Assembly (NCBI GenBank): GCA_947632485.1 | Contig: CANRPJ010000003.1 | Coordinates: 99,858 to 163,857, forward strand | Length of the DNA stretch: 64,000 nucleotides | Source: an uncultured Muribaculaceae bacterium | Lineage (GTDB): Bacteria > Bacteroidota > Bacteroidia > Bacteroidales > Muribaculaceae | Reading direction: 5' to 3' | Shown: positions 1 through 11,380 of the stretch, piece after piece | Position numbering within the stretch: the stretch's first letter is position 1 | Layout of the letters: the number at the start of each line of letters is the position of its first letter | Made by a program: the position numbers and the translations under genes | The notes under the pieces: model-generated | What the model was told of the DNA's origin: nothing | Database searches by the model: none | What the model saw: the letters and a program-made list of their open reading frames with translations, nothing else

Positions 1-9
1 TTTCTGAGT

Positions 10-792
10 TCAGATAAATCTCTCGCCGAGCGCCTCGCGTATCGGCTCAAATGAGGTCAGGATTTCCGGATCCTCTCCTCTTACGACTATCGTGTGCTCG
101 TAATGGGCCGACCATTTGCGGTCTTTCGTTCGCGCCTGCCAGCCGTCACGCTCTATCACGATATTCTTGCTTCCCATGTTGATCATGGGTTCGATGCAGA
201 TACACATGCCGTCTTTCATCACCGGCCCGATTCCGCGGCGACCGAAGTTGGGCACCTCGGGATCCTCATGCATCGAGCGCCCGATGCCGTGGCCACACAT
301 CTCGCGAACTACCGTATATCCCAGCTTCTCGCAATAGGACTGCACGGCATTGGAGATATCGCCTATGCGATGGCCGGCCTTGGCCGCATCTATACCCTTA
401 TAGAGCGACTCCTTCACGTGGCGCAGGAAAGTATCCACTTCAGGGGCTACCTCTCCTACAGGGAAGGTGTAGCAGCTGTCGCCGCAATAGCCGTTGAGCT
501 CCACCACAAGATCTGTGCCTACGATATCGCCTTCGCGAAGCACATAGGCCGAAGGAAATCCGTGGACTACATACTCGTTGACTTCGATACATAGTGTGCC
601 CGGAAAGCCATGATATCCCAGACAGGCCGGACGCCCGCCGTGATCCAAGATGTATTCGCGGGCTATCGTATCGAGCTTCTGGGTCGTAACTCCCGGAGCC
701 ACCCACCGCGCCACCTCGCCGAGCGTCGCGCTTGTCAGCTCGGCGGCGGCGCGCATGAGTTGCAATTCCTCTTCGGTCTTGAGATATATCAT
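10..792 (-). CDS. map: type I methionine aminopeptidase
   Basis: 260 aa ORF with MetAP motifs (HGIGRSMHEDPEVPNFG, GTDLVVELNGYCGDSCYTF); downstream of secY. Confidence 0.95.
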   Translation of the reverse strand: MIYLKTEEELQLMRAAAELTSATLGEVARWVAPGVTTQKLDTIAREYILDHGGRPACLGYHGFPGTLCIEVNEYVVHGFPSAYVLREGDIVGTDLVVELNGYCGDSCYTFPVGEVAPEVDTFLRHVKESLYKGIDAAKAGHRIGDISNAVQSYCEKLGYTVVREMCGHGIGRSMHEDPEVPNFGRRGIGPVMKDGMCICIEPMINMGSKNIVIERDGWQARTKDRKWSAHYEHTIVVRGEDPEILTSFEPIREALGERFI

Positions 793-819
793 CTCTCTTT
801 CTCCTCAGTCAAGTCTGGT

Positions 820-2157
820 TCAGAAGGCTCCGCTGCCGGTTGTGCGTCCCTTGATGCGGCCGTCTTTCATCAGGCCGTCGTAGTGGCGCATTAACAGGTG
901 ACCTTCTACTATGCGCAGCGTATCGAGCACTACGCCTACCATAATCAGCAGCGAGGTTCCGCCGAAGAACTGGGCAAAGCTTCGGTTGAGGCCGCATACA
1001 TGGGCTATAGCCGGAAGGATTGCCACGATTCCAAGGAAGATTGAACCCGGAAGCGTGATTCTCGACATGATCGAATCCAGATAATCCACAGTCGGCTTAC
1101 CGGGTTTCACGCCGGGGATAAAGCCGTTGTTGCGCTTCATGTCTTCCGCCATCTGTGCAGGACGCACCGTGATGGCCGTGTAGAAATACGTGAAGGCTAC
1201 GATCATCAGGAAGTAGACAATGTTGTATGTCCAGCCATACATGTCGGTCAGAGCCCCGAAGAAGCCGGTCTGATTCGTGCTGAAGCCTACCAGCGTGATG
1301 GGGATAAACATGATGGCCTGCGCAAAGATGATAGGCATCACACCGGCAGCGTTGACCTTGAGCGGTATGTACTGGCGGGCGCCGCCATACTGCTTATTGC
1401 CCACGATGCGCTTGGCATACTGCACAGGCACCTTGCGAGTGCCCTGCACGAGCAGTACCGCACCGGCAATCACGGCCAGCAGAATCACGATTTCCAGAAG
1501 GAAAATCACCAGACCGCCGCCTGCCGAGTTGAGAAGGCGTCCCGTAAACTCCTGAATGAAGGCTTCCGGCATGCGGGCCAGAATACCGATCAGAATTATG
1601 AATGAGATGCCGTTGCCGATACCTTTCTGGTCGATGCGTTCGCCAAGCCACATGATAAACATGGAGCCTGCCGCGAGCACGATTGTCATATAGGCCACTG
1701 TCCAGAAGCCCATCTCAACGTGGCCGCCTGCGGCTGCCACCTGATAGCGCAGATTCATCAGGTAAGCCGGACCCTGGAGCACCAGGATCAGCACCGTAAG
1801 ATAGCGCGTATACTGGTTGAGCTTCATGCGCCCGCTCTCACCCTCACGCTGCATCTTCTGAAGCGAGGGGAGAACCATGCCCAGCAGCTGCACGATAATC
1901 GAGGCTGTGATATAGGGCATGATACCCAGAGCGAAGATCGAAGCCTGCGAGAATGCACCGCCCGAGAACATGTCGAGCAGCTGCATCAGGCCATCGGAGG
2001 TGAAATTCTTCAGAGCCATGAGGTCCTGCGGGTTTATACCCGGAAGAACCACATAGCAGCCGAAGCGGTAAATCACCACCAACAGCAGCGTGATGCCTAT
2101 GCGCTTGCGCAGGTCTTCTACGCTCCAGATATTCTTTACTGTCTGTGTGAATCCCAT
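820..2157 (-). CDS. secY: preprotein translocase subunit SecY
   Basis: 445 aa, multi-TM, SecY signature; spc operon position. Confidence 0.97.
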   Translation of the reverse strand: MGFTQTVKNIWSVEDLRKRIGITLLLVVIYRFGCYVVLPGINPQDLMALKNFTSDGLMQLLDMFSGGAFSQASIFALGIMPYITASIIVQLLGMVLPSLQKMQREGESGRMKLNQYTRYLTVLILVLQGPAYLMNLRYQVAAAGGHVEMGFWTVAYMTIVLAAGSMFIMWLGERIDQKGIGNGISFIILIGILARMPEAFIQEFTGRLLNSAGGGLVIFLLEIVILLAVIAGAVLLVQGTRKVPVQYAKRIVGNKQYGGARQYIPLKVNAAGVMPIIFAQAIMFIPITLVGFSTNQTGFFGALTDMYGWTYNIVYFLMIVAFTYFYTAITVRPAQMAEDMKRNNGFIPGVKPGKPTVDYLDSIMSRITLPGSIFLGIVAILPAIAHVCGLNRSFAQFFGGTSLLIMVGVVLDTLRIVEGHLLMRHYDGLMKDGRIKGRTTGSGAF

Positions 2158-2163
2158 TCTGTG

Positions 2164-2616
2164 TTATTTTTTTGTGGCTGTGGCTTTGCCGCCGGCAGCC
2201 TGAATGGCCTCTGCGGCCTTGGCGGAGAAGGCGTCGGCCTCTACCTCAAGCGGGCGGGTCAGTGCGCCCTTGGCCAGAATCTTCACAAGACCCTTCTTCG
2301 GCACCAGGCCTGCCTGACGCAGGTCGGCTACCGTGATCTTGGCGAGATTGGCTGCGGTTGCCAGAGCCTCCAGGGCGTCAAGGTTGATCGCCTTGTATTC
2401 TACCCGGTTGATGTTCTTGAAGCCGAACTTCGGCAGACGGCGCTGCAGCGGCATCTGACCGCCTTCGAAGCCGATTTTGTACTTATAGCCAGAACGCGAC
2501 TTGGCACCCTTGTGGCCGCGAGTCGACGTACCGCCGTAGCCCGAACCCGGACCGCGGCCCACACGCTTGTTCTTCTTATTGCTGCCTACGGCAGGCGAAA
2601 GATTATTTAATTCCAT
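2164..2616 (-). CDS. rplO: 50S ribosomal protein L15
   Basis: MELNNLSPAVGSNKKNKRVGRGPGSGYGGTSTRGHKG. Confidence 0.97.
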   Translation of the reverse strand: MELNNLSPAVGSNKKNKRVGRGPGSGYGGTSTRGHKGAKSRSGYKYKIGFEGGQMPLQRRLPKFGFKNINRVEYKAINLDALEALATAANLAKITVADLRQAGLVPKKGLVKILAKGALTRPLEVEADAFSAKAAEAIQAAGGKATATKK

Positions 2617-2637
2617 AGCTGTTGTCTCTCCTCATCT

Positions 2638-2817
2638 TTATGCCGGGGTCACCTCTACGAGATGACGCACGGCGTTGACCATTCCCTGGATTGCCGGGGT
2701 GTCTTCTTTCACCACCGAATGATGCATCTTGTGCAGCCCAAGGGCATCGAGCGTGAGCTTCTGCTTCTTGGGGGCGTTGATGCGGCTCTTGATCTGAGTT
2801 ATCTTTATCTTTGCCAT
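2638..2817 (-). CDS. rpmD: 50S ribosomal protein L30 (absent from the supplied ORF track, 59 aa)
   Basis: Hand translation of the minus strand: [59 protein letters not shown]; sits between rplO and rpsE. Confidence 0.95.
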   Translation of the reverse strand: MAKIKITQIKSRINAPKKQKLTLDALGLHKMHHSVVKEDTPAIQGMVNAVRHLVEVTPA

Positions 2818-2827
2818 GATTCAGTGA

Positions 2828-3349
2828 TTATTTTCCGTTGAACACTTTTGCCACGCTCACACCGCGCGATTTAGCTACATCGAGCGGGCTGCGGAGCTCG
2901 CTGAGAGCCGCGATGGTGGCCTTTACCAGGTTGTGGGGGTTCGACGAGCCTTTCGACTTGGCAAGCACGTCGGTGATGCCCACGCTCTCGAGCACTGCGC
3001 GCATAGCGCCGCCGGCCTTCACACCGGTACCGGCCGATGCCGGACGCAGATAGATGCGAGAGCCGCCGAACTTGGCTGCCTGCTCATGAGGAATAGTGCC
3101 TTTGTAGACGGGCACCTTGATAAGGTTCTTCTTTGCTGCCTCCACGCCCTTGGCGATGGCTGCCTGAACCTCGTTGGCCTTTCCCAGACCCCAGCCGATG
3201 ATGCCGTCTTCATTGCCTACCACTACGATAGCGGCGAAGCTGAAGGCACGGCCGCCCTTGGTCACTTTGGTGACGCGGTTGATGGCCACAAGACGGTCCT
3301 TAAGGTCAAGGTCGTTGGTAGATTTTACTCTGTTATCTCTTTTTGCCAT
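2828..3349 (-). CDS. rpsE: 30S ribosomal protein S5
   Basis: S5 sequence, spc order. Confidence 0.97.
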   Translation of the reverse strand: MAKRDNRVKSTNDLDLKDRLVAINRVTKVTKGGRAFSFAAIVVVGNEDGIIGWGLGKANEVQAAIAKGVEAAKKNLIKVPVYKGTIPHEQAAKFGGSRIYLRPASAGTGVKAGGAMRAVLESVGITDVLAKSKGSSNPHNLVKATIAALSELRSPLDVAKSRGVSVAKVFNGK

Positions 3350-3361
3350 GACTTTCTTCTG

Positions 3362-3703
3362 TTAAAATTTAAGACCTGCCTTGCGGGCGCCATCGGCCAG
3401 CGATTTCACGCGACCATGGAAGAGGTAGCCGTTGCGGTCGAACACCACCTCGCTGATGCCCAGTTCAAGTACTTTCTTACCTACGGCCTCGCCTACCTGG
3501 GCTGCCTGCTCAGTCTTGGTGCCTCCCTCGAGGCCTTTCGACGAGGCGGCACACAGAGTGCGGCCGGCCAGATCATCGATCACCTGGGCATAGATGGCCT
3601 TGTTGGAGCGGAACACGCTCAGACGCGGGCGCTCGGCCGTGCCCGATACTTTGCCGCGGATGCGGGCTTTGATCTTGTTGCGTCTTTCTATCTTGGATAT
3701 CAT
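3362..3703 (-). CDS. rplR: 50S ribosomal protein L18
   Basis: L18 sequence, spc order. Confidence 0.96.
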   Translation of the reverse strand: MISKIERRNKIKARIRGKVSGTAERPRLSVFRSNKAIYAQVIDDLAGRTLCAASSKGLEGGTKTEQAAQVGEAVGKKVLELGISEVVFDRNGYLFHGRVKSLADGARKAGLKF

Positions 3704-3719
3704 TTCGCTTCTCTCTTAA

Positions 3720-4274
3720 TTATTTAGCACTTGCCGACTTGCCCGACTTGCGACGGATCACCTCGCCGACGAACTTGATGCCCTTGCCCTTGTACGGCTC
3801 AGGCTTGCGCAGGCTGCGGATCTTGGCGCATACCTGGCCCAGAAGCTGCTTGTCAGAGCTTTCGAGGATGATGAGCGGGTTCTTGTTACGCTCCATCTTG
3901 GCCTCTACCTTTACCTCTTTGGGAAGCTTGATATAGATAGCGTGGCTATAGCCCAGAGCAAGCTCCAGCACCTGGCCGGTTGCCGTGGCGCGGTAGCCTA
4001 CACCTACGAGCTCCAGCTCCTTGCGGTAGCCCTCCGACACGCCTACAACCATATTATGGATAAGGGCGCGATAGAGGCCGTGCATGGCGCGGTGCTCGCG
4101 GTCGTCGCTCGGACGCGTAAGTTCTATTTTGCCGTCCTCCACCTTTACGGTGATGTCCGGATTGATCGCCTGTGAAAGCTCGCCCTTGGGGCCTTTCACG
4201 GTGGCTACATTATCTTTCACCTGGATGGTCACGCCGGCAGGCAGTTCAATCGGTGCTTTACCTATTCTTGACAT
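3720..4274 (-). CDS. rplF: 50S ribosomal protein L6
   Basis: MSRIGKAPIELPAGVTI... Confidence 0.97.
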   Translation of the reverse strand: MSRIGKAPIELPAGVTIQVKDNVATVKGPKGELSQAINPDITVKVEDGKIELTRPSDDREHRAMHGLYRALIHNMVVGVSEGYRKELELVGVGYRATATGQVLELALGYSHAIYIKLPKEVKVEAKMERNKNPLIILESSDKQLLGQVCAKIRSLRKPEPYKGKGIKFVGEVIRRKSGKSASAK

Positions 4275-4289
4275 ACTTACCTCCTTCGA

Positions 4290-4688
4290 TTAATAGACGT
4301 AACACAACACTTCGCCGCCAACCTTAAGCTCTTTAGCCTCTTTGTTGGTCATCACGCCCTGCGGGGTGGAAAGAATGGCGATGCCAAGACCGTTGAGCAC
4401 ACGCGGCATGTCCTTGTAGCCCGTGTACTGACGGAGACCCGGGCGCGACACGCGCTGCAGGCCCTGAATGGCGCTTACTTTATCGACCGGATCATACTTG
4501 AGGGCAATCCGGATTGTGCCCTGCGGCGTGCCGCCTTCCTCGAACTTGTAGTTCAGGATATAGCCTTGGTCAAAGAGGATCTTCGTGATCTCTCTCTTCA
4601 TTTTCGACGACGGTACCGTAACCACACGATGGCCTGCCATGATGGCGTTGCGGAGCCGCGTCAGATAGTCTGCTATAGGATCTGTCAT
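4290..4688 (-). CDS. rpsH: 30S ribosomal protein S8
   Basis: MTDPIADYLTRLRNAIMAGH. Confidence 0.97.
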   Translation of the reverse strand: MTDPIADYLTRLRNAIMAGHRVVTVPSSKMKREITKILFDQGYILNYKFEEGGTPQGTIRIALKYDPVDKVSAIQGLQRVSRPGLRQYTGYKDMPRVLNGLGIAILSTPQGVMTNKEAKELKVGGEVLCYVY

Positions 4689-4767
4689 TGGTTTGGTTTG
4701 TTAAATTGATTCAGACATGCTGAACAATATCTAAAAACTCTCTTTTTCTTTCGGGTTGAAGGTTCCG

Positions 4768-4815
4768 GAGCCGCCGGGCGCCGCATCGGAGCGGAGCGCC
4801 CGGCATTTCCGGCTC
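4768..4815 (-). other. strong GC-rich hairpin in the rpsN-rpsH intercistronic gap
   Basis: Minus strand GAGCCGGAAATGCCGGGCGCTCCGCTCCGATGCGGCGCCCGGCGGCTC: GCCGGGCG/CGCCCGGC plus CCGC/GCGG stem, outer GAGCC/GGCTC. Confidence 0.7.
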
Positions 4816-4824
4816 TTTGCTTTC

Positions 4825-5127
4825 TTACCAGCTTGCCTTGCGCACTCCCGGGATCAGGCCTGCTGAGGCCATCTCGCGAAACTGGATGCGGCTGATGCCG
4901 AACTGGCGCATGTATCCCTTCGGGCGTCCCGTGATCTCGCAGCGGTTGTGAAGGCGCACCTTCGAAGCGTTGCGGGGAAGCTTCTGCAGCTTGGCCAGGG
5001 CCTCATAGTCGATGTTGCCGTCGGCGTCGGCGAGAGCGGCCTTCTTCAGGGCTGCTTTCTTCTCGGCGTAGCGGGCCACCATCTTCTGGCGCTTAACCTC
5101 GCGGGCTTTCATTGATTCTTTTGCCAT
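4825..5127 (-). CDS. rpsN: 30S ribosomal protein S14
   Basis: 100 aa, C-minus type S14. Confidence 0.97.
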   Translation of the reverse strand: MAKESMKAREVKRQKMVARYAEKKAALKKAALADADGNIDYEALAKLQKLPRNASKVRLHNRCEITGRPKGYMRQFGISRIQFREMASAGLIPGVRKASW

Positions 5128-5136
5128 ATCTCTTCT

Positions 5137-5685
5137 TTACTTTTCTTTCTTGAACGGAAGGCCGAATTCCTTGAGAAGGGCGAAGCCTTCCTCATCGTTG
5201 GGGGCTGAAGTCACGAAAGTGATGTTCATACCCTGAAGCTTCGGCACATTGTCAATGTTGATTTCGGGGAAGATGATCTGCTCGGTGATGCCCAGCGTAT
5301 AGTTGCCACGGCCATCGAGCTTGGCGTTGATGCCCTTGAAGTCGCGGATACGGGGCAGAGCCACGCGCACGAGGCGCTCCAGGAACTCATACATCTTCTC
5401 GCGGCGCAGGGTTACGCGCACGCCGATAGGCATCTTCTTGCGGAGCTTGAAGTTGGAGATATCCTTGCGCGAAAGCGTCGGCACTGCCTTCTGGCCCGTG
5501 ATGGCCGTCAGTTCGTTGACCGAGGTCTCAATCAGCTTCTTGTCCTGAGTAGCGGCGCCAAGACCCTGGTTGATCACGATCTTCTCCAGCTTGGGCACGC
5601 GCATCGGCGTCTCGTAGCCGAACTTCTTGGTGAGCTCAGGCACGATGCGCTCTTTATAATCTTTGCTAAGTGTGGTCGAGCTCAT
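5137..5685 (-). CDS. rplE: 50S ribosomal protein L5
   Basis: L5 sequence, operon order. Confidence 0.97.
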   Translation of the reverse strand: MSSTTLSKDYKERIVPELTKKFGYETPMRVPKLEKIVINQGLGAATQDKKLIETSVNELTAITGQKAVPTLSRKDISNFKLRKKMPIGVRVTLRREKMYEFLERLVRVALPRIRDFKGINAKLDGRGNYTLGITEQIIFPEINIDNVPKLQGMNITFVTSAPNDEEGFALLKEFGLPFKKEK

Positions 5686-6005
5686 TATTTAATCTCCTCT
5701 CCTGATTTTTTGGAATAACGTACGAGTTTGCCCTCCTCGTTGCGGCGGCGGCCGATACGCACGCCTTTACCGCTCTTCGGATCTACAGGGTTGAGGTTCG
5801 AGATGTGGACCGGAGCCTCCATCTTGATGATTCCGCCCTGAGGATATTTGGCATTGGGTTTGGTGCTCTTCGACACCATATTCACCCCCTCCACGATGGC
5901 GCGGTTCTTCTTAACCTGCACCTCGAGCACGCGGCCCGTCTTGCCTTTGTCGTCGCCGGCATTGACGTAGACCGTGTCGCCCTTCTTAATATGCAATTTT
6001 GCCAT
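5685..6005 (-). CDS. rplX: 50S ribosomal protein L24
   Basis: KOW motif [22 protein letters not shown]. Confidence 0.96.
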   Translation of the reverse strand: MAKLHIKKGDTVYVNAGDDKGKTGRVLEVQVKKNRAIVEGVNMVSKSTKPNAKYPQGGIIKMEAPVHISNLNPVDPKSGKGVRIGRRRNEEGKLVRYSKKSGEEIK

Positions 6006-6026
6006 GACTGTTGTTACCTTTAGGGG

Positions 6027-6392
6027 TTAAAGCACTTCGGGAGCCAGCGAGACGATCTTCATGTTGGTGGCGCGCAGTTCGCGGGCCACGGGGCCGAAGA
6101 TACGGGTGCCGCGGATCTCACCAGCGTTGTTAAGGAGCACACAGGCGTTGTCGTCGAAGCGGATATAGCTGCCGTCGGGGCGGCGGATCTCCTTCTTCGT
6201 GCGTACTACAACGGCCTTCGATACAGTGCCTTTCTTGACTTCCGACGAGGGAATCGTGCTCTTGATGCTGACTACGATCACGTCGCCCACCGAAGCGTAG
6301 CGACGGCCCGTGCCGCCGAGCACATGGATGCAGAGCGCCTCTTTTGCGCCGCTGTTGTCTGCCACTACCAGGCGTGATTCTGTCTGTACCAT
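6027..6392 (-). CDS. rplN: 50S ribosomal protein L14
   Basis: [22 protein letters not shown]. Confidence 0.97.
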   Translation of the reverse strand: MVQTESRLVVADNSGAKEALCIHVLGGTGRRYASVGDVIVVSIKSTIPSSEVKKGTVSKAVVVRTKKEIRRPDGSYIRFDDNACVLLNNAGEIRGTRIFGPVARELRATNMKIVSLAPEVL

Positions 6393-6395
6393 TGC

Positions 6396-6656
6396 TTACT
6401 TAACTTTTTCGATGATTTCCACCAGGCGCCAGCGCTTCGTCTTGCTCAGAGGGCGAGTCTCCATCAGGCGAACGGTATCGCCTACGGAGCACTCGTTGTT
6501 CTCATCGTGCGCGTGGTATTTTTTCGTCTTGTTGACAAACTTGCCGTAGATCGGGTGCTTCTCTTTCCACTTGATCTCAACCGTGATCGTCTTGTCGCAT
6601 TTATTGCTGGAGACTACCCCGATCCTTTCTTTTCTTAAATGTCTCTTCTGTTCCAT
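6396..6656 (-). CDS. rpsQ: 30S ribosomal protein S17
   Basis: S17 sequence. Confidence 0.96.
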   Translation of the reverse strand: MEQKRHLRKERIGVVSSNKCDKTITVEIKWKEKHPIYGKFVNKTKKYHAHDENNECSVGDTVRLMETRPLSKTKRWRLVEIIEKVK

Positions 6657-6680
6657 TTCTTTCTAAAATACTTGTCGGGA

Positions 6681-6884
6681 TCACTTGCCCTGAGCTTCGA
6701 GCTCTTTCTGGCGCAACACGGTCTTCAAGCGGGCAATCTCGCGGCGGTCTTTGGTGATCTTTGCGGGATTGTCTACGGGAGATATCGCGTGCGCTACTTT
6801 CAATTCGCGATAAGCCTTCTCGGCAGCCTCTACGCGAGCCTGCAGCTCATGAATGCTTAATTCCTTGATTTCTTCCTTTTTCAT
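6681..6884 (-). CDS. rpmC: 50S ribosomal protein L29
   Basis: L29 sequence, operon order. Confidence 0.95.
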   Translation of the reverse strand: MKKEEIKELSIHELQARVEAAEKAYRELKVAHAISPVDNPAKITKDRREIARLKTVLRQKELEAQGK

Positions 6885-6921
6885 GTCAGATTATTGTCTG
6901 TTTTATCAGTCGTGATTGGTT

Positions 6922-7353
6922 TCAGACAGCCTGGGAGGGATCATAGTCGCGGCGAACGATGAATTTCGTAAGCACCGGAAGCTTCTGGGCTGCAAGGCGC
7001 AGAGCCTCCTTGGCTACCTCCATCGGCACGCCTTCTACCTCAATCAGGATGCGGCCCGGAGTAACGGGCGCCACGAATCCTTCGGGATTACCTTTACCTT
7101 TACCCATTCGCACCTCGGCAGGCTTCTTGGTAATCGGCTTGTCGGGGAAAATGCGGATCCAGATCTGTCCCTGACGCTGCATGTAGCGCGTCACCGCAAT
7201 ACGCGCAGCCTCTATCTGGCGCCCGGTGATCCATTTGGAATCGAGCGTCTTGATGCCGAACGAACCGAAGGCCAGCTGGTTGCCACGCTGTGCCTCACCT
7301 TTCATGCGGCCCTTCTGCGAACGGCGGAATTTAGTCTTTTTCGGCTGTAACAT
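6922..7353 (-). CDS. rplP: 50S ribosomal protein L16
   Basis: [19 protein letters not shown]. Confidence 0.97.
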   Translation of the reverse strand: MLQPKKTKFRRSQKGRMKGEAQRGNQLAFGSFGIKTLDSKWITGRQIEAARIAVTRYMQRQGQIWIRIFPDKPITKKPAEVRMGKGKGNPEGFVAPVTPGRILIEVEGVPMEVAKEALRLAAQKLPVLTKFIVRRDYDPSQAV

Positions 7354-7367
7354 TTTATTATGTCAGT

Positions 7368-8105
7368 TTAGCGGTTGTTGTTCTTCTTGTTGCGGAATCC
7401 GTCGCGGCGGCGCTCATTGCGCGGGCGGCTTGATCCCGGCTCCTTCTGGCCGATTGCGTAGGCCGGAGTGAGCTCCTTCTTGCCATAGACCTCGCCACGG
7501 CAGATCCAGACCTTGATACCGATGATACCCACCTTCGTCAGAGCCTCTACCAGAGCGTAGTCGATGTCGGCGCGGAGAGTGTGGAGCGGCGTGCGGCCTT
7601 CCTTGAACATCTCGGAGCGAGCCATTTCGGCGCCGTTGAGGCGGCCGCTGACCTGAATCTTGATGCCCTCGGCACCCATGCGCATCGTGGAGGCTATCGC
7701 CATCTTCACGGCGCGACGGTAAGCCACCTTACCCTCGAGCTGACGGGCTATGTTGGCAGCCACGATCTCGGCGTCGAGTTCCGGACGCTTGATTTCATAG
7801 ATATTGATCTGCACTTCCTTGTCGGTGATCTTCTTGAGCGCTTCCTTGAGAGCATCTACGTCCTTGCCACCCTTGCCGATAAGCATGCCCGGGCGGGAGG
7901 TGCAGATGGTCACTGTCACCATCTTGAGCGTGCGCTCAATGATGATGCGGCTCACACTGGCCTTAGCCAGTTTATTACGCAAGTATTTGCGGATCTTCGA
8001 GTCCTCAAGAAGGGTCTCGCCATATTTCTTTCCGCCGTACCAGTTGGAGTCCCAACCGCGGATCACTCCCAGACGGTTGCTGATCGGATTTACTTTCTGT
8101 CCCAT
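7368..8105 (-). CDS. rpsC: 30S ribosomal protein S3
   Basis: [29 protein letters not shown]. Confidence 0.97.
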   Translation of the reverse strand: MGQKVNPISNRLGVIRGWDSNWYGGKKYGETLLEDSKIRKYLRNKLAKASVSRIIIERTLKMVTVTICTSRPGMLIGKGGKDVDALKEALKKITDKEVQINIYEIKRPELDAEIVAANIARQLEGKVAYRRAVKMAIASTMRMGAEGIKIQVSGRLNGAEMARSEMFKEGRTPLHTLRADIDYALVEALTKVGIIGIKVWICRGEVYGKKELTPAYAIGQKEPGSSRPRNERRRDGFRNKKNNNR

Positions 8106-8125
8106 CTTTGTCGTCAGTCTTGAGA

Positions 8126-8527
8126 TTATTCTTTACCGGGGATCTGATCCACGAATACGGTCACATGGTTGGAGCGCTTGCGGATACGGTAGCCGCGGCC
8201 CCGCGGGGCCGGACGCAGGCGCTTCAGCATCGGAGCGCAGTCTACGAAGATACGGCTCACGTAGAGCTCACCGCTACCAGCGGTGCGCTCATTCTTTGCC
8301 TCCCAGTTGGCTATTGCGGAGCGAAGCAGCTTCTCCACCCGGCGGGCTGCCTCCTTGTTGGAGAATTTGAGGATGCCGAGAGCCTTGAATACCTCCTGCC
8401 CGCGTACCATATCGACCACCAGGCGCATCTTGCGCGGCGACGACGGCACATTGTGCAGCTTGGCGAAGTATTCACCCTTGCGGGCTTCCTTCAGCGCGTC
8501 GGCGTATTGTCTTTTTCTTACACCCAT
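8126..8527 (-). CDS. rplV: 50S ribosomal protein L22
   Basis: L22 sequence. Confidence 0.96.
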   Translation of the reverse strand: MGVRKRQYADALKEARKGEYFAKLHNVPSSPRKMRLVVDMVRGQEVFKALGILKFSNKEAARRVEKLLRSAIANWEAKNERTAGSGELYVSRIFVDCAPMLKRLRPAPRGRGYRIRKRSNHVTVFVDQIPGKE

Positions 8528-8580
8528 TGTATTTCTTGTGCTTTATTATCTGTTTGTTTTTTCAGAACCGCAGGGTCGGC

Positions 8581-8850
8581 TTACTTTTTCTTATTGCCGG
8601 CGCGGCCGCGGAAGGTGCGCGTCGGAGCGAACTCACCGAGTTTGTGGCCTACCATGTTCTCCGTAACGTAGACGGGTATGAACTTATTGCCGTTGTGCAC
8701 GGCAAACGTGTGGCCGACGAACTCAGGGCTGATCATCGAGGCGCGGCTCCAGGTCTTGATCACGGCCTTCTTGCCGCTTTCTTCCATGGCGCTGACCTTC
8801 TTTTCGAGCTTTACGCTGATAAACGGTCCTTTTTTAAGCGAACGACTCAT
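8581..8850 (-). CDS. rpsS: 30S ribosomal protein S19
   Basis: [19 protein letters not shown]. Confidence 0.97.
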   Translation of the reverse strand: MSRSLKKGPFISVKLEKKVSAMEESGKKAVIKTWSRASMISPEFVGHTFAVHNGNKFIPVYVTENMVGHKLGEFAPTRTFRGRAGNKKK

Positions 8851-8876
8851 AGTTGTCTTCTTCTCGTGTTAGTCAA

Positions 8877-9758
8877 TTACTTCTTCCTTCTCTCGATGAT
8901 ATACTTCGAAGAGTGCTTCTTCGGCGAGCGGGTCTTCAGGCCCTTAGCGTAGAGACCTGTGCGCGAACGCGGGTGACCGCCGCTCTGGCGACCTTCACCA
9001 CCACCCATCGGGTGATCCACAGGGTTCATTACCACACCGCGGTTGTGAGGCCTGCGGCCCTGCCAGCGGCTGCGGCCTGCCTTGCCGCTCTGCTCGAGGG
9101 CATGGTCAGAGTTGCCGACTACGCCTACCGTGGCGCGGCATGCGAGAAGCACCTTCCTGGTTTCGCCGGAAGGCAGTTTGATAATTGCATAGTCGCCTTC
9201 GCGAGAAGTCAACTGAGCAAACGAACCTGCGCTGCGGGCCATGCATGCGCCCTGGCCGGGACGCAGTTCGATACAATGGATGAGGGTGCCGACAGGTATC
9301 TTAGCCAGGGGCAGGGTGTTGCCTACCTCGGGAGCTACGTCTTCGCCACTCATTACAATCTGTCCCACTTCAAGGCCGTTGGGCACGATCATGTAGGCCT
9401 TCGAGCCGTCCTTATAGTAAAGCAGGGCGATGCGCGCCGAGCGGTTAGGATCGTACTCGATGGTCTTCACTACTGCAGGCACCCCGTCGTTAGTGCGCTT
9501 GAAGTCGATGAGACGCAATTTCCTCTTATGGCCGCCTCCGCGATAGCGCACACTGAGCTGGCCCTGCGAATTGCGGCCGCCGGTGCTGCGTTTGCCGACT
9601 GTAAGAGACTTTTCCGGTGTAACTTTAGATACCTTCTTGGACTGGCCAGCGCCTTCGCCCGAGAAGGGATTCTTAGCAGTGGAGATCTCGTTCTTGAATA
9701 CACCGATAATCTTGTGTCTTTGCCCGGGTGTTGTGGGCTTGAATTTTCTTACTGCCAT
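8877..9758 (-). CDS. rplB: 50S ribosomal protein L2, with an apparent N-terminal insertion
   Basis: [19 protein letters not shown]...[20 protein letters not shown]; 293 aa. Confidence 0.97.
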   Translation of the reverse strand: MAVRKFKPTTPGQRHKIIGVFKNEISTAKNPFSGEGAGQSKKVSKVTPEKSLTVGKRSTGGRNSQGQLSVRYRGGGHKRKLRLIDFKRTNDGVPAVVKTIEYDPNRSARIALLYYKDGSKAYMIVPNGLEVGQIVMSGEDVAPEVGNTLPLAKIPVGTLIHCIELRPGQGACMARSAGSFAQLTSREGDYAIIKLPSGETRKVLLACRATVGVVGNSDHALEQSGKAGRSRWQGRRPHNRGVVMNPVDHPMGGGEGRQSGGHPRSRTGLYAKGLKTRSPKKHSSKYIIERRKK

Positions 9759-9764
9759 TTCTGA

Positions 9765-10055
9765 TTAGATGTTACTGTAGTAGTCGATTGTCTGCCCTTC
9801 GGCCACAGTCACGTAAGCCTTCTTGAACGCCGGGTTCTGGCCTTTGATTAGGCCGCCCTTTGTGTAGCGCTGCTTGCGCTTGCCGGCGTAGTTGGCGACA
9901 TTCACACGCTCCACACGCACATTGTAGAGCTTCTCTACCAGATCCTTGATCTGGAATTTGTTGGCGTCGGGCGACACTGCGAAGGTATAGGTGTTGAGCT
10001 TCTCGCTCTCCGCCGTCGCTTTCTCCGTCACCAGGGGTTTAATCTGGATATCCAT
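9765..10055 (-). CDS. rplW: 50S ribosomal protein L23
   Basis: L23 sequence. Confidence 0.96.
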   Translation of the reverse strand: MDIQIKPLVTEKATAESEKLNTYTFAVSPDANKFQIKDLVEKLYNVRVERVNVANYAGKRKQRYTKGGLIKGQNPAFKKAYVTVAEGQTIDYYSNI

Positions 10056-10072
10056 TTCTGTGTCTCCTCGCT

Positions 10073-10705
10073 TTAAAATTCGTTGATCTGGTTGAGGCTA
10101 TCCTCAGTCATCACAATCGCGTCGTTGTTGAGCACGGTGTAGGCGTTGAGGTCCATAGCACGCACCATAAGGGCGTTGGGCACATTGCGCACCGACAGAA
10201 GCACGTTGCGGTCAGCTTCAGGCATGACGAGCAGCACCTTCTTGTCGTCGAGCTTCAGGCCTTTGGCGAGAGCCATGTAATCTTTCGTGCGGGGAGCGTC
10301 GAAAGTGAAGTTCTCCACTACGATAATCTGGCTGTCCTGAGCCTTGGAAGTGAGGGCGAGTTTGCGAGCCAGAGCCTTCACTTTCTTGTTGAGCTTGGTG
10401 CGATAGTCACGGGGTTTGGGACCGAACACGGTACCACCGCCACGGAGCAGCGGGCTGTTGATGTCGCCATGGCGAGCGCCGCCGCCGCACTTCTGGCGAC
10501 CGAGCTTGCGGGTTGAACCGCTCACTTCGCTGCGCTCTTTGCTCTTGTGGGTGCCCTGACGCTGGTTGCCCAGATACTGTTTTACGTCGAGATAGACGGT
10601 GTGCTCTGCATTGCCTTCGTTGAGGTCAAGTGCGAACACCTCATCGTTGAGCACGACCTTGCGGCCCGTGTCTTCACCTTTGATGTTATATACAGCTAAT
10701 TCCAT
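10073..10705 (-). CDS. rplD: 50S ribosomal protein L4
   Basis: L4 sequence. Confidence 0.96.
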   Translation of the reverse strand: MELAVYNIKGEDTGRKVVLNDEVFALDLNEGNAEHTVYLDVKQYLGNQRQGTHKSKERSEVSGSTRKLGRQKCGGGARHGDINSPLLRGGGTVFGPKPRDYRTKLNKKVKALARKLALTSKAQDSQIIVVENFTFDAPRTKDYMALAKGLKLDDKKVLLVMPEADRNVLLSVRNVPNALMVRAMDLNAYTVLNNDAIVMTEDSLNQINEF

Positions 10706-10707
10706 CT

Positions 10708-11325
10708 TTATTTCTCGACTAAAACGATTGAACCTTTGGCTCCGGGCACGGAACCCTTGATTACGAGCAGATTGTGCTCGGGGAGCACCTTGATTACCTG
10801 CAGATTCTGCACGGTCACACGCTCATTGCCCATCTGGCCGGCCATGCGGAGGCCTTTGAACACCTTTGCCGGGTAGGAGCAGGCACCGATAGAACCGGGT
10901 GCGCGCAGACGGTTGTGCTGGCCGTGGGTGCTCTGTCCCACACCGCCGAAACCGTGACGCTTCACTACGCCCTGGAAGCCTTTACCCTTGCTGGTGCCTA
11001 CCACGTCGACAAAACCGCCCTCATTGAAGAGGTCAACGGTCAGCGTGGAGCCCAGCTCCGGCTTTGTCTCAAACGACTTGAACTCGGCCAAGTGCCTCTG
11101 CGGGGTCACCCCTGCCTTCTCGAAATGTCCGGCCATGGCTTTGGTAGTGTGCTTCGCTTTCTTCTCTTCAAAGCCTACCTGTACCGCCTCATAGCCGTCT
11201 TTCTCAACGGTCTTGATCTGGGTGACAACGCAAGGACCTACTTCGATAACAGTGCACGGAACATTCTTTCCGTCGGCACTGAAAACGGATGTCATTCCGA
11301 TTTTCTTTCCAATTAATCCTGGCAT
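10708..11325 (-). CDS. rplC: 50S ribosomal protein L3
   Basis: [28 protein letters not shown]. Confidence 0.97.
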   Translation of the reverse strand: MPGLIGKKIGMTSVFSADGKNVPCTVIEVGPCVVTQIKTVEKDGYEAVQVGFEEKKAKHTTKAMAGHFEKAGVTPQRHLAEFKSFETKPELGSTLTVDLFNEGGFVDVVGTSKGKGFQGVVKRHGFGGVGQSTHGQHNRLRAPGSIGACSYPAKVFKGLRMAGQMGNERVTVQNLQVIKVLPEHNLLVIKGSVPGAKGSIVLVEK

Positions 11326-11380
11326 TTCTTTATTCCTTGAATTCGTTGTTTCTTATTGGGTTAAGGTTAAGGTCAGCGCC

